DNA from: Sphingomonadales bacterium
GTDB taxonomy: Bacteria > Pseudomonadota > Alphaproteobacteria > Sphingomonadales > Sphingomonadaceae
DNA: 5,989 bases
NCBI GenBank assembly: GCA_024636595.1
Contig: JAGXGT010000146.1
Span: 1-5,989 of the forward strand
Direction of reading: 5' to 3'
Positions 1 through 5,989 of the stretch are shown here, piece by piece (the first letter of the stretch is position 1; the number at the start of each line of letters is the position of its first letter). The notes under the pieces are model-generated. The model was not told where the DNA came from and made no database searches. It saw only the letters and a program-made list of their open reading frames with translations. The position numbers and the translations under genes are program-made.

Positions 1-1043
1 TGCAATATGAAGGGGTGATGGCCGAGCATATCTGGACCCGCACCGAAGCGGGGCTGTTCGACGTGTCGCATATGGGTCAGCTGCAGCTGATCGGCGAGGG
101 TGCTGCCAATGCGCTCGAGCGTATCACACCCGGCAATCTGTCGGCGCTGGCACCCGGCAAGATTCGCTACACCCTGTTGCTCGCGCAGGACGGCGGGATA
201 TTGGACGACCTGATGGTTACCAACACCGGCGATCATCTCTATCTGGTGGTCAACGGCGCGACCAAGCATGATGATATCGCTTATATGCAATCTCAACTGC
301 CCGACGGCCTGACGCTCAATCATGTGGAAGATGCGGCGCTTCTTGCTTTACAGGGTCCCAAGGCAGCAACAGCGCTGGCCAAGCTCGAGATAGATCCGCA
401 TGAACCCGACTGGCCGTTGCCAACCGACCTTCATTTCATGGAAGCGGGCCCGTTTCTGTGGCGCGGCATTCCGCTCGGGATCAGCCGCTCGGGCTATACT
501 GGCGAAGATGGCTTTGAAATCAGCGTGCCAGCCGACCATGCGGTAAAGCTGGCCGCAGCTCTGACGGAGTTGGAAGAGGTTCGCCCGATCGGTCTGGGCG
601 CCCGCGACAGTCTCCGCTTGGAGGCCGGCCTGCCACTCTACGGCCATGACATGAACCCCGATATCTTGCCGGTCGAAGCCAATCTGAGCTTCGCCCTGTC
701 GAAGGCGCGCCGCGAAGAAGGCAATTTTGCCGGGGCCGAACAGGTGCTCGCGCAATATCCGGACAAGGCTGCGACAAAACGCGTTGGCCTGTTCGTCGAC
801 GGCCGCCAACCGATCCGCGAGGGCGCCATCGTAATCGATGGCACCGGCGCGACTATCGGCGCCGTCACCAGCGGCGGTTTCTCGCCGACGTTACAGCGCC
901 CGATCGCCATGGCCTATGTGCCGATGGATCTGTCGCAAACCGGCACCGCCATCACCGTCGAACAGCGCGGCAAGAAAATTGCCTGCACCGTCGCCGACAT
1001 GCCCTTTGTACCGCATCACTATCACCGTAAACCCAAGTCATAG
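1..1043 (+). CDS. gcvT: Glycine cleavage system T-protein (aminomethyltransferase), 5'-truncated by the window edge
   Basis: GcvT takes the aminomethyl group held on lipoylated GcvH, releases ammonia and transfers the one-carbon unit to tetrahydrofolate, giving 5,10-methylene-THF in the cytoplasm. The reading frame is open from base 3 (QYEGVMAEH...) to TAG at 1041-1043, 346 visible residues. The ATG at 15 is internal: the conserved QY.GVMAEH stretch normally lies about 30-35 residues into proteins of some 370-385 residues, so the real start is upstream of the window. Family marks in order: FDVSHMGQ (59-82), VVNGATKHDD (246-275), whose final Asp (273-275) aligns with the catalytic Asp of the family (Asp101 in E. 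coli numbering), SGYTGEDGFEI (about 489-521), and GLGARDSLRLEAGLPLYGHD (about 594-650) with the folate-binding Glu region. The C-terminal barrel motif VTSGGFSPTLQRPIAMAYV is at about 864-920. gcvH follows after 23 bases. A glycine riboswitch or promoter, if present, would lie outside the window. Confidence 0.97.
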   Translation, partial: QYEGVMAEHIWTRTEAGLFDVSHMGQLQLIGEGAANALERITPGNLSALAPGKIRYTLLLAQDGGILDDLMVTNTGDHLYLVVNGATKHDDIAYMQSQLPDGLTLNHVEDAALLALQGPKAATALAKLEIDPHEPDWPLPTDLHFMEAGPFLWRGIPLGISRSGYTGEDGFEISVPADHAVKLAAALTELEEVRPIGLGARDSLRLEAGLPLYGHDMNPDILPVEANLSFALSKARREEGNFAGAEQVLAQYPDKAATKRVGLFVDGRQPIREGAIVIDGTGATIGAVTSGGFSPTLQRPIAMAYVPMDLSQTGTAITVEQRGKKIACTVADMPFVPHHYHRKPKS

Positions 1044-1066
1044 ATTGACAGGAAGAGGAAACGACC

Positions 1067-1438
1067 ATGAGCCGATATTTTACCGATGAACATGAATGGG
1101 TCGAGGTCGAAGGCGACACGGCGACCGTCGGTATCACCGACTATGCGCAGGAACAGCTGGGCGACATAGTATTTATCGAAGTGCCGGAAGTCGGCACCGA
1201 ACTGGAACAGGGCGACGATGCCGCCGTGGTCGAATCGGTCAAGGCCGCATCCGACGTCTATGCGGCGGTGTCCGGCGAAGTGATCGAAGTGAACGAAGCG
1301 CTGGAAGACGAGCCCGGTCTGGTTAATTCATCGGCCGAAGAAGACGGCTGGTTTTTTCGGCTGACTTTGTCGGATAAGGACGAGCTCGCTGATCTGATGG
1401 ACGAGAAAGCCTACAAGGCGTTTGTCGACGATCTGTGA
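1067..1438 (+). CDS. gcvH: Glycine cleavage system H-protein (lipoyl carrier)
   Basis: GcvH is the small shuttle protein whose lipoyl-lysine swings between the P-, T- and L-proteins, carrying the aminomethyl group. The product is 123 residues, close to the usual 125-130. The lipoylation site is clear: VVESVKAASD with the modified Lys at residue 59, followed by SGEVIEVNEAL (69-79) and a GWFFRL segment (94-99) that matches the C-terminal GW motif. The N-terminus MSRYFTDEHEWVEVEG is the typical start of the family. The ATG at 1067 is supported by a purine-rich Shine-Dalgarno sequence (GGAAGAGG, 1051-1058) 8 bases upstream. It lies 23 bases after gcvT and surely shares its transcript. A palindromic element separates it from gcvPA. 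No key residue is missing. Confidence 0.98.
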   Translation: MSRYFTDEHEWVEVEGDTATVGITDYAQEQLGDIVFIEVPEVGTELEQGDDAAVVESVKAASDVYAAVSGEVIEVNEALEDEPGLVNSSAEEDGWFFRLTLSDKDELADLMDEKAYKAFVDDL

Positions 1439-1445
1439 CCAATCG

Positions 1446-1555
1446 CCCCTCCTCTTCAGAGGAGGGGATCAAGGGGTGGTGGCGATGCGTCAGCATCGCT
1501 CGCGCAGTGACAAGCGGCACGAAACCACCCCAACCCCTCCTTTGAAAAGGAGGGG
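1446..1555. repeat. Palindromic intergenic element with ~33-bp terminal inverted repeats, between gcvH and gcvPA
   Basis: This element of about 110 bases fills nearly all of the gcvH-gcvPA gap and is built of nested inverted repeats. The left end is a perfect hairpin, CCCCTCCTC (1446-1454) with GAGGAGGGG (1459-1467), loop TTCA. The right end is an equivalent hairpin, CCCCTCCTT (1534-1542) with AAGGAGGGG (1547-1555), loop TGAA. Inside these, GGGGTGGT (1473-1480) is complementary to ACCACCCC (1524-1531), so the whole left end (1446-1480) is an imperfect inverted copy of the right end (1524-1555). A central hairpin GCGATGC/GCATCGC (1482-1488, 1493-1499) has a GTCA loop. It contains no transposase and resembles the small non-autonomous palindromic (REP/MITE-like) elements dispersed in GC-rich proteobacterial genomes. 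That class assignment is inference: only one copy is visible here. It may form a strong structure in the operon mRNA. Confidence 0.85.
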
Positions 1556-1562
1556 CTTAAGC

Positions 1563-1570
1563 AAAGGAAG
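1563..1570 (+). promoter_or_regulatory. Ribosome-binding site deciding the gcvPA start
   Basis: AAAGGAAG lies 4 bases before the ATG at 1575 and just outside the right end of the palindromic element. It supports 1575 as the gcvPA start, against the in-frame ATG at 1422, which lies inside gcvH. Confidence 0.75.
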
Positions 1571-1574
1571 TATA

Positions 1575-2933
1575 ATGCGTTATCTCCCGCTGACTCCCGA
1601 CGACCGGCAATCGATGCTGGCAAAGATCGGCGCGCAATCGGTCGACGATCTGTTTGTTGATGTGCCGGAGGAAGCCCGGCTGACCGGTCCGATCCACGGC
1701 TTGCCGATGCACGCGGGCGAGATGGCGGTGGAAGCGCATATGAAGGCGCTCGCTAAAAAGAATCACGCCGCCGGCGATATGCCATTCTTTCTCGGGGCAG
1801 GGGCCTATCGCCACCATGTCCCGGCGAGCGTCGATCATATCATCCAGCGCGGCGAATTCCTCACTGCTTACACGCCTTACCAGCCGGAAATCGCTCAGGG
1901 CACGCTGCAGACCCTGTTCGAATTCCAGACCCAGGTCGCGCGGCTTTTCGGCGTCGATGTCGCCAATGCCTCGATGTACGACGGCTCCACGGCCTGCTGG
2001 GAAGCGATCACCATGGCGCGGCGGGTCACCAAGCGCAGCAAGGCGATCCTTTCCTCGGGCCTGCACCCGCATTATGTATCGGTCGCCAAGACGATGGCGA
2101 AATTCACCAAGGACAATCTGTCCTATGACGCGCCGACGCTCGACGCCGCCACCGATGGTAAAAGCCTGCTGGACCAGATCGATGACGACACCAGCTGCGT
2201 CGTGGTGCAATATCCCGATATTCTGGGCCGTATCGCCGATCTGTCGGAACTGGCGGCCAAGGCTAAGACGCACAAGGCGTTGCTGATTGCGGTGGTCACC
2301 GAACCGGTGGCGCTGGGCGCAATCACCTCTCCCGGCGAAATGGGCGCGGATATCGTGGTTGGCGAAGGCCAGTCGATTGGCGTCGGCCTGCAATTTGGCG
2401 GTCCCTATGTCGGACTGTTCGGCTGCAAGGAAAAATATCTGCGGCAGATGCCGGGCCGGTTGTGCGGCGAGACCGTCGATGCTGAGGGCAAGCGCGGCTT
2501 CGTCCTGACCCTGTCGACCCGCGAGCAGCATATCCGCCGCGAAAAGGCGACCTCCAATATCTGCACCAACAGCGGCCTGTGCGCTTTGGCCTTCACCGCG
2601 CATATGACTCTGCTCGGGGAAAAGGGCCTGCGCCAGCTGGCAATGCTCAACCATGGAAAGGCGGTGCAGGCAGCGGATCGCCTGTCCGCGATCCCGGGCG
2701 TGAAACTGGTAAACAAAAGTTTTTTCAACGAGTTCACGCTTGTTCTTGACAAGGATGCTCGGCCGATCGTGCGCGCGCTGGCGGATCAGCGGATTCTGGC
2801 TGGGGTCTCGCTTGGTCGGCTCTATCCGCAAGAGGACGCACTCGCCCATGGCCTGATTGTGGCGGTGACCGAAACCGTCAGCGACGATGATGTCGAGGCC
2901 CTGGCCACGGCTCTGGAAGGAGCCTTGGCATGA
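1575..2933 (+). CDS. gcvPA: Glycine dehydrogenase (decarboxylating) subunit 1, GcvPA
   Basis: This is the N-terminal half-type subunit of the P-protein, which pairs with GcvPB to decarboxylate glycine and transfer the aminomethyl group to GcvH. From the ATG at 1575 the product is 452 residues, the usual GcvPA size. Family marks: FLGAGAYRHHVPASVDHIIQ (72-91), the TAYTPYQPEIAQGTLQTLFEFQT stretch (97-119), NASMYDGSTA (131-140), ADIVVGEGQSIG (258-269), GGPYVGLF (275-282), MPGRLCGET (292-300), REQHIRREKATSNICTN (316-332). Where GcvPB has the PLP-lysine motif INLHKTF, this subunit has VVGEGQS, consistent with a non-PLP-binding partner subunit (family knowledge plus my alignment by eye). The frame is open upstream to 1422, but residues coded there come from the palindromic element, do not look like protein, and would overlap gcvH. 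The stop TGA (2931-2933) overlaps the gcvPB start. Confidence 0.97.
   Translation: MRYLPLTPDDRQSMLAKIGAQSVDDLFVDVPEEARLTGPIHGLPMHAGEMAVEAHMKALAKKNHAAGDMPFFLGAGAYRHHVPASVDHIIQRGEFLTAYTPYQPEIAQGTLQTLFEFQTQVARLFGVDVANASMYDGSTACWEAITMARRVTKRSKAILSSGLHPHYVSVAKTMAKFTKDNLSYDAPTLDAATDGKSLLDQIDDDTSCVVVQYPDILGRIADLSELAAKAKTHKALLIAVVTEPVALGAITSPGEMGADIVVGEGQSIGVGLQFGGPYVGLFGCKEKYLRQMPGRLCGETVDAEGKRGFVLTLSTREQHIRREKATSNICTNSGLCALAFTAHMTLLGEKGLRQLAMLNHGKAVQAADRLSAIPGVKLVNKSFFNEFTLVLDKDARPIVRALADQRILAGVSLGRLYPQEDALAHGLIVAVTETVSDDDVEALATALEGALA
2915..2922 (+). promoter_or_regulatory. Ribosome-binding site of gcvPB inside the end of gcvPA
   Basis: GGAAGGAG ends 7 bases before the ATG at 2930, ideal spacing. 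The next in-frame ATG (2936) would be 13 bases away, so 2930 is preferred. The site lies within gcvPA codons, so translation of the two subunits is probably coupled. Confidence 0.8.
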
Positions 2934-4513
2934 ATATGCTCTCGGAAGGCCGCCCAACAAAACAGGAAGATAATCTGATCATGCCGGACTCGACGGAACC
3001 GAAAACATTCACCGGAAACCGGGCTCTGATGGTCGATGAGCCGCTGATCTTCGAAATCGGTTCGCCGGATCGCAGCGGCGTGGACTTGCCGGAAGCGCCG
3101 GAAGTCGAAAGCCGCCTCGGTGGTCTCGACCGCAAGACGCCGATCGCCGTTCCCGGCATCTCCGAAGCCGAAATGGTCCGCCATTACACACGTCTCAGCC
3201 GCCAGAATTATGCGATCGATGTTGGCCTGTTCCCGCTCGGCAGCTGCACGATGAAGCATAATCCGCGGCTCAACGAGAAAATGGCGCGGCTAAAGGGCTT
3301 TGCCGATATCCACCCGCTGCAACCGGTGGAAAGCGTGCAGGGCGCGCTCGGCGTGATCAACGAACTGGCGGTCTGGCTGATCAAGCTGACCGGCATGCAC
3401 GGCGTGGCGATGACGCCCAAGGCTGGCGCGCATGGCGAACTGTGCGGCATTCTCTGCATCCGTGCGGCGCTCGAAGCGCGCGGTGATGCCCGCGAAGTCA
3501 TATTGGTGCCGGAAAGCGCCCATGGCACCAATCCCGCGACCGCTGCCTTCGCTGGCTACAAGGTCGAAGATATTCCCGCCAACAGCGATGGCCGGGTCGA
3601 TCTCGAGGCGCTGAAAAAACGGCTTGGTCCCGATGTCGCCGGCGTGATGATCACCAATCCCAACACCTGCGGCCTGTTCGAGCCCGATATGAAAGCCATC
3701 TCCGACGCGGTCCATGCCGCCGGCGGTTTCGTCTATTGCGACGGCGCCAATTTCAATGCCATCGTCGGCAAGGTCCGGCCTGGTGATCTCGGCGTCGATG
3801 CGATGCATATCAACCTGCACAAGACCTTCTCGACCCCGCATGGCGGCGGCGGTCCGGGATCGGGTCCGGTGGTGCTGTCCGAAGCGCTGTCGCCTTATGG
3901 CCCGTTGCCGTTCACGGCGCGTGACGCGGACGGACATTTCCGGTTGATCGAGGAAGAAACAGCGGACGAGGACCATCCCGACAGTTTCGGCCGGATGTCC
4001 GCCTTCCACGGCCAGATGGGCATGTTCACCCGCGCGCTCACCTATATATTGAGCCATGGCGCCGACGGCTTGAAGCAGGTAGCGGAAGATGCGGTGCTGA
4101 ACGCCAATTATATCCTGCGCAGTCTGGAAGATATTCTCGATGCGCCGTTCGCGAAAAGCGGTCCCTGCATGCACGAGGCGCTCTTCTCGGACAAGGGCTT
4201 CGCCAACGGCCTGACCACGCTGGATCTCGCCAAGGGCATGATCGACGAGGGCTATCACCCAATGACCATGTATTTCCCCCTGGTGGTCCACGGCGCAATG
4301 CTGGTCGAGCCGACCGAGACCGAAAGCAAGGCGGCGATCGATCAGTTTATCGGCGCTTTCCGCTCGGTCGCCGGACGGGCCAAGGCAGGCGATGAATTGC
4401 TTAAAACCGCGCCCCATTTTGCGCCGCGCCATCGGCTGGACGAAACCCAGGCTGCGCGCAAGCCGGTGCTGGTGTGGACCGAGCCCGAGGATTTTGCCGA
4501 AGCGGCGGAATAA
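2930..4513 (+). CDS. gcvPB: Glycine dehydrogenase (decarboxylating) subunit 2, GcvPB (PLP-binding)
   Basis: GcvPB is the PLP-carrying subunit of the split glycine decarboxylase. The product is 527 residues, within the range of alphaproteobacterial GcvPB. Conserved features in order: TFTGNRALM...PLIFEIG (26-44), where the recognisable family sequence begins; FPLGSCTMKHNPRLNE (101-116) and FADIHPLQP (124-132); KAGAHGELCGIL (164-175); PESAHGTNPATAAFAGY (194-210); MITNPNTCGLFE (240-251); DGANFNAI (271-278); and HINLHKTFSTPHGGGGPGSG (293-312), with Lys298 as the predicted Schiff-base lysine. The C-terminus holds APHF.PRHRLDE and AARKPVLVW, as in the family. The start overlaps the gcvPA stop as ATGA, which favours equal production of both subunits. 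The first 25 or so residues are low in conservation; starts at 2936 or at Met18 cannot be strictly excluded, but only 2930 has a well-spaced Shine-Dalgarno. Confidence 0.97.
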   Translation: MNMLSEGRPTKQEDNLIMPDSTEPKTFTGNRALMVDEPLIFEIGSPDRSGVDLPEAPEVESRLGGLDRKTPIAVPGISEAEMVRHYTRLSRQNYAIDVGLFPLGSCTMKHNPRLNEKMARLKGFADIHPLQPVESVQGALGVINELAVWLIKLTGMHGVAMTPKAGAHGELCGILCIRAALEARGDAREVILVPESAHGTNPATAAFAGYKVEDIPANSDGRVDLEALKKRLGPDVAGVMITNPNTCGLFEPDMKAISDAVHAAGGFVYCDGANFNAIVGKVRPGDLGVDAMHINLHKTFSTPHGGGGPGSGPVVLSEALSPYGPLPFTARDADGHFRLIEEETADEDHPDSFGRMSAFHGQMGMFTRALTYILSHGADGLKQVAEDAVLNANYILRSLEDILDAPFAKSGPCMHEALFSDKGFANGLTTLDLAKGMIDEGYHPMTMYFPLVVHGAMLVEPTETESKAAIDQFIGAFRSVAGRAKAGDELLKTAPHFAPRHRLDETQAARKPVLVWTEPEDFAEAAE

Positions 4514-4540
4514 GAGGGGTAGGGTGTTGACCATCCTCTA

Positions 4541-4650
4541 TCCTCCCCGTCGCGCAGCAATGGGGAGGGGGACCATCCGAAGGATGGTGGAGGGCCCCCT
4601 CCGTCAGCCGTTCCGGCTGCCACCTCCCCATCGCTACGCGCTAGGGAGGA
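4541..4650. repeat. Palindromic intergenic element with 30-bp terminal inverted repeats, between gcvPB and the transporter
   Basis: The first 30 bases (4541-4570) match the reverse complement of the last 30 (4621-4650) at 24 of 30 positions, so the element is bounded by imperfect terminal inverted repeats. Each end can also fold on itself: CCTCCCC (4542-4548) with GGGGAGG (4562-4568) on the left, CCTCCC (4623-4628) with GGGAGG (4644-4649) on the right. Two perfect hairpins lie between: ACCATCC/GGATGGT (4572-4578, 4582-4588, loop GAA) and CAGCCG/CGGCTG (4605-4610, 4614-4619, loop TTC). GGAGGGGG (4564-4571) also pairs with CCCCCTCC (4595-4602) around the first of these. No protein is encoded. 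The CTCCGTCAGCC...GGCTGCCACCTCCCC core is a pattern I recognise as dispersed in sphingomonad and related genomes; the copy number in this genome is not visible. It differs in sequence from the element at 1446-1555. Confidence 0.87.
4644..4650 (+). promoter_or_regulatory. Shine-Dalgarno of the transporter gene, formed by the repeat's terminal arm
   Basis: GGGAGGA is followed by a 4-base spacer and the TTG at 4655. These seven bases are also the outer end of the right terminal repeat of the 4541-4650 element. They can pair locally with CCTCCC (4623-4628) or over a long range with TCCTCCC (4541-4547), so the site is predicted to be masked in either fold. Confidence 0.75.
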
Positions 4651-4654
4651 TAAT

Positions 4655-5638
4655 TTGATCCACCGTCTGACCAATCTCTTTGCCCTGTGGACAATATTGG
4701 GGACAGCCTGGGCATGGTTCATTCCGGACCATTTCATCTGGGTCGTCGACGGTCGCTTCCGCCCGCTCGGCCAGCCCTTGGTCAGTGTCCTGCTTGGTGT
4801 AATCATGCTCGGCATGGGCCTGACCCTGTCGTTTGCTGACTTCCGCCGGATCGCAAAAATCCCCAAATGCGTCGGGGCAGGAGTGGTGCTGCAATTCACC
4901 GTGATGCCGCTGGCCGGGATCGGTCTGGCCATGGCCTTCGGGCTGGAAACAGGCCTTGCCGTCGGCTTGATCCTCGTCGCCTGCTGCCCCGGCGGCACGG
5001 CCTCCAATGTTGTCGCCTATCTCGCGAATGCCAATCTGGCGTTGTCGGTCACGATGACCATGGCCTCGACTTTGGTCGCGGTCATAGCAACGCCGCTGCT
5101 CACCGGCCTGCTCGCCGGAAAATATGTCGAGATCGACCAGTGGAATCTGTTCATCAACATGGTCTCAATTGTCCTGCTGCCAGTGATCGCGGGAGTCTTG
5201 CTCAACCGCTACCTGCCCAAACTGACCGAGAAGATCGCGGTCATCTCGCCGCTGGCCTCGGTAATCGTCGTTATCCTGATTGTCGGCGGATTTATTGCCA
5301 ATAGCAAGGCGCTGATCGAGGCGCATTTCGGCGTATTGATGTTGGCGATATTCCTGCTCCACATCCTTGGTTTTGGCCTGGGCTATCTGGTCACCAAGGC
5401 GATCGGCTTCGGCGAGGAGGAGAGCCGCACGATCAGCATCGAGGTTGGCATGCAGAATAGCGGCCTTGGATCCAGCCTCGCTTCGACGCCGACCTTCGCG
5501 GCGCAATTCGCCACCCCGATGCAGGCCGCGCTCGCCCCGGTGCCAAGCGCCATTTCCGCAGTCTATCATGTCGTGATGGGCAGTTTTCTGGCGGCAATCT
5601 GGCGGCGGCGTTCTTTGGAAAGCAAAGCCCATGACTGA
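4655..5638 (+). CDS. Bile acid:sodium symporter (BASS) family transporter, TTG start
   Basis: This is a sodium-coupled inner-membrane transporter of the BASS/SBF family. The substrate cannot be read from sequence: bacterial members take organic acids (bile acids, pantoate, keto acids). The product is 327 residues, the usual size, with about ten hydrophobic membrane segments. The sodium-site residues known from the Neisseria ASBT structure all appear at a constant offset of +3: Gln80; Ser117-Asn118 in CCPGGTASNVV; Ser131 and Thr135 in ALSVTMTMAST; and Glu263-Val264, Met266, Gln267 in IEVGMQNSG. GMGLTLSFADF (53-63) is also typical. The TTG at 4655 is chosen because it has a strong Shine-Dalgarno and keeps the first membrane segment (about 7-23), whereas the first in-frame ATG is codon 51. 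The C-terminus is a short basic tail (WRRRSLESK). It lies 141 bases after gcvPB and overlaps the next gene, so it is probably co-expressed with that one. Confidence 0.92.
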   Translation: MIHRLTNLFALWTILGTAWAWFIPDHFIWVVDGRFRPLGQPLVSVLLGVIMLGMGLTLSFADFRRIAKIPKCVGAGVVLQFTVMPLAGIGLAMAFGLETGLAVGLILVACCPGGTASNVVAYLANANLALSVTMTMASTLVAVIATPLLTGLLAGKYVEIDQWNLFINMVSIVLLPVIAGVLLNRYLPKLTEKIAVISPLASVIVVILIVGGFIANSKALIEAHFGVLMLAIFLLHILGFGLGYLVTKAIGFGEEESRTISIEVGMQNSGLGSSLASTPTFAAQFATPMQAALAPVPSAISAVYHVVMGSFLAAIWRRRSLESKAHD

Positions 5639-5989
5639 TCCGAAACCCTGGACCATCGGCGACAGCCCACCGGGCGAGCAGCGCCACGCTCCGGCGACGA
5701 TGCGCAACCGTGATGCGATTGTTGATATTTTGCGCGCCATATTGCCCGATCAAGGGACCATCCTGGAAATTGCCAGCGGCACCGGCGAACATATCGTCTA
5801 TTTCGGCCTGCAGTTCCCCAATCTGACCTTTCAGCCCAGCGACCCCGATCCCGCCTGTTGCCAGTCGATCACCGCCTGGACCAAGCGCGAAGCGGTGCCC
5901 AATGTTCTGCCACCGAAACAGCTCGACGCGCAGGCCACAGAGTGGGAAGTGCCCAGACCGGTGGCGATACTGTGCATCAACATGGTCCA
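5631..5989 (+). CDS. DUF938 family (methyltransferase-like) protein, 3'-truncated by the window edge
   Basis: 119 codons are visible before the window ends. The sequence matches the DUF938 family of SAM-dependent methyltransferase-fold proteins: PATMRNRDAIVDILR (21-35), the glycine-rich SAM motif ILEIASGTGEH (44-54), LTFQPSDPDP (65-74), NVLPPKQLDA (91-100) and the CINMV strand (115-119). Family members are about 200-220 residues, so roughly half is missing. No substrate is established for the family that I know of, so catalysis is inference from the fold. The ATG at 5631 overlaps the transporter's last codons (start ATG and stop TGA within ATGACTGA), and GGAAAG (5617-5622) lies 8 bases upstream, so translation is probably coupled to the transporter. 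Confidence 0.9.
   Translation, partial: MTDPKPWTIGDSPPGEQRHAPATMRNRDAIVDILRAILPDQGTILEIASGTGEHIVYFGLQFPNLTFQPSDPDPACCQSITAWTKREAVPNVLPPKQLDAQATEWEVPRPVAILCINMV

Noticed and set aside
15..17. The ATG at 15 as the gcvT start.
   Set aside because: It lies within the conserved GVMAEH motif and the frame is open to the window edge, so the gene is truncated rather than short.
1571..1576. A perfect TATAAT directly overlapping the gcvPA start codon, as a possible -10 promoter box.
   Set aside because: The bases about 17 upstream are AGGAGG from the repeat arm, not a -35 box, and transcription would begin inside gcvPA. Chance match.
1350..2730. Six-T runs in gcvH (about 1350) and gcvPA (about 2720) as possible frameshift or termination sites.
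   Set aside because: Both lie within intact conserved reading frames, with no preceding stem or alternative frame of interest.
1557..4534. Long open frames on the - strand opposite gcvPA (about 1557-2960) and gcvPB (about 3290-4534).
   Set aside because: They are opposite strongly conserved genes, their translations resemble no family I know, and such antisense frames are expected in GC-rich codon usage.
4527..4555. TTGACC at 4527-4532 as a -35 box for a transporter promoter.
   Set aside because: The expected -10 position (about 4550-4555) reads TCGCGC, with no AT-rich box nearby.
4541..4650. A Rho-independent terminator after gcvPB.
   Set aside because: There are strong GC stems but none is followed by a run of T; the same is true of the stems at 1446-1555. 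Termination or attenuation by another route remains possible.

Overview
The window is about 6 kb of bacterial chromosome, with every gene on the + strand and tightly packed. It carries most of a glycine cleavage system operon, gcvT (5' end missing) - gcvH - gcvPA - gcvPB. A sodium/bile-acid-type (BASS family) transporter follows, and then the start of a DUF938 methyltransferase-like gene that runs off the right edge. The GC-rich coding sequence, the glycine decarboxylase split into two subunits, the protein sequences and the style of the GC-rich palindromic intergenic elements together suggest an alphaproteobacterium of the order Sphingomonadales (Sphingopyxis/Sphingorhabdus-like). This assignment comes from recognition, not from a database search.

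Region by region: 1-1043 gcvT, lacking roughly its first 30 codons; 1067-1438 gcvH, 23 bases later; 1439-1574 a 136-base gap filled almost entirely by a palindromic element (1446-1555); 1575-2930 coding part of gcvPA, whose stop codon overlaps the gcvPB start in an ATGA junction; 2930-4513 gcvPB; 4514-4654 a 141-base gap filled by a second, different palindromic element (4541-4650), whose last bases form the Shine-Dalgarno sequence of the next gene; 4655-5638 BASS transporter with a TTG start; 5631-5989 DUF938 gene, overlapping the transporter by 8 bases.

The four gcv products work together. GcvPA and GcvPB form the PLP-dependent glycine decarboxylase (P-protein), which passes an aminomethyl group to the lipoyl arm of GcvH. 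GcvT then releases ammonia and loads the one-carbon unit onto tetrahydrofolate. The fourth component (L-protein, lipoamide dehydrogenase) is not in the window. The transporter and DUF938 gene are probably co-transcribed with each other; whether they share the gcv transcript is unknown.

The genes themselves are ordinary. The less explained content is in the two gaps. Each holds an element of about 110 bases with imperfect terminal inverted repeats built around CCTCCCC-like cores. The first sits inside the gcv operon without breaking it. The second has put its own terminal repeat in the position of a ribosome-binding site.
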